A stretch of DNA of 64,000 nucleotides, from assembly GCF_000236165.1 (NCBI RefSeq), contig NZ_CM001373.1, positions 3,018,712 through 3,082,711 of the forward strand. Direction: 5' to 3'. The notes under the pieces were generated by a model. The model saw only the letters and a list, made by a program, of their open reading frames with translations, was not told where the DNA came from and ran no database searches. Both the position numbers and the translations under genes were made by a program. Source of the stretch: Fluoribacter dumoffii NY 23. Its GTDB lineage: Bacteria; Pseudomonadota; Gammaproteobacteria; Legionellales; Legionellaceae. Of this stretch, positions 63,190 to 64,000 are shown in pieces; the stretch's first letter is position 1; every line of letters starts with the position of its first letter.

Positions 63190-64000
63190 GCCAACTTCGC
63201 CTGATTACGCCAAATTAAAAATAATCCAAAGGCAATTACGATAAGATGAACCCACCACAAGCCTATCCATTGGGGCGTTTTGCCTGAAACCATTGCATCG
63301 CGGGCTATAAACAAAAAATTTGCATATAAAATATAAATAATAATCGCCGGGAACAACTTGGCATATTTTCCTGAACGCGGATTAATCCGGCTTAAAGGGA
63401 CAGCAACCAACGTCAAAGTCAAAACCATAAGAGGTACGGACAAGCGCCATTGTAATTCAGCTGCTTTGGCGGGGTCTTTATTATTTAAAGGCAATAAACT
63501 CGCGGTGCTTGCTGTACGTAGGTCCGACGATACTTTTACAACAGGATGGGGTAAGCGTGCTTTATACTGGTCAAATTCTGCTATTTGATAATCAGCATGA
63601 CCTGGTATTCCCTGATACTCCTTACCTTTTTGCAGAATAATATAATCTTCACCGGTGGCAGGATCCGTCTCTGCAAAGGCCTGGTCAGCCCATAAAATAT
63701 CCCACCGTATTTGCTCATTTATCGAGCTTCTTTTTGCCAAAAAAACTTGTTCTGCCTTCGTATGATCCCGGCTCATCGATTGTACATAGAATACTTCCTG
63801 ACCTTCATTAATCGCATGGAAGCGTCCAGGCATAATCGTTTGTACCAAAGTTTTTATACCTGTAGTGCGCAGCAGTTTGGCGCGCTCAACATAAATTAAA
63901 GGGCTACCCCAAATCATGACCACAGCCACAACAACAGCTACAACTGTTGCCATGATGAAACTGTGTTTTAACAACTGGCTGGGACCATAGCCGCATGCAC
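63186..64000 (-). CDS. lptF: LPS export permease LptF, N-terminus outside window
   Basis: Partial; the frame is open to base 64000, giving about 270 of the usual 365 residues. A TTG at 63974 is not the true start, because codons upstream (ACGYGPSQLLKH) continue the LptF sequence. The periplasmic jellyroll and the three C-terminal helices are present (LQWRLSVPLMVLTLTLVAVPLSRINPRSGKY is the typical helix 4 start). It works with LptG in LPS transport. Confidence 0.93.
   Translation of the reverse strand, partial: ACGYGPSQLLKHSFIMATVVAVVVAVVMIWGSPLIYVERAKLLRTTGIKTLVQTIMPGRFHAINEGQEVFYVQSMSRDHTKAEQVFLAKRSSINEQIRWDILWADQAFAETDPATGEDYIILQKGKEYQGIPGHADYQIAEFDQYKARLPHPVVKVSSDLRTASTASLLPLNNKDPAKAAELQWRLSVPLMVLTLTLVAVPLSRINPRSGKYAKLFPAIIIYILYANFLFIARDAMVSGKTPQWIGLWWVHLIVIAFGLFLIWRNQAKLA

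Noticed and set aside
1-64000. tRNA, rRNA, CRISPR or transposase genes
   Set aside because: None was seen on reading the intergenic regions; no transposase-like protein or regular spaced repeats are present.

Overview
The window reads as chromosomal DNA of a Legionella species. Support comes from a DotU/IcmF pair of the Dot/Icm type IVB secretion system, an ankyrin protein and other effector-like genes of no obvious family, many c-di-GMP proteins, and AT-rich gamma-proteobacterial housekeeping genes. A large aromatic polyketide locus points to one of the blue-white fluorescent species (the L. dumoffii / L. gormanii / L. parisiensis type). Species assignment is inference.

Region 1-7234: the end of a DUF190 gene with crcB (fluoride export), a ChbG/HpnK-type deacetylase, an EamA transporter, rdgB overlapping a TPR-methyltransferase fusion, and a membrane GGDEF/EAL protein whose cyclase motif is degenerate.

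Region 7388-30230 is the centrepiece. Two overlapping PKS genes (about 4786 and 1297 residues) form one assembly line with no acyltransferase domain: FAAL-ACP / KS-DH-KR-ACP / KS-ACP / KS-ACP / KS-KR-ACP // KS-degenerate DH-ACP-TE. Nearby on the other strand lie a MIO-type ammonia lyase with a leucine where histidine lyases carry histidine, and a FadL-type outer-membrane protein. Read colinearly, cinnamate from the lyase would be loaded by the FAAL and extended five times. The ketoreductases sit exactly where a 3-(4-phenylbutadienyl)-8-hydroxyisocoumarin needs them. That is the structure I recall for legioliulin, the known Legionella fluorophore. An ankyrin gene with a candidate PmrA box lies between the PKS and the lyase operon.

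Region 30374-44498: algC-dut-coaBC, divergent radC, two small unknown genes, a large glycosyltransferase-like unknown, epmA, and the suf operon (Rrf2 regulator-sufB-C-D-S-U-sufT). A palindromic MITE-like repeat lies between sufU and sufT.

Region 44499-50060: a 397-base intergenic region with repeated TAGTAC motifs and a GC-rich, possibly structured stretch, then dotU-icmF, a small unknown gene and a Tim44-domain protein.

Region 50087-54736: a three-gene phosphorelay (MHYT hybrid histidine kinase, single receiver, Hpt-REC-REC-GGDEF cyclase). Region 55006-64000: greA, carB, a small unknown gene, a membrane protein with a weakly U-box-like tail, a YhiN-type flavoprotein, a zinc-ribbon membrane protein, and lptG-lptF (lptF runs off the window). 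I found no tRNA, rRNA, CRISPR array or complete insertion sequence.
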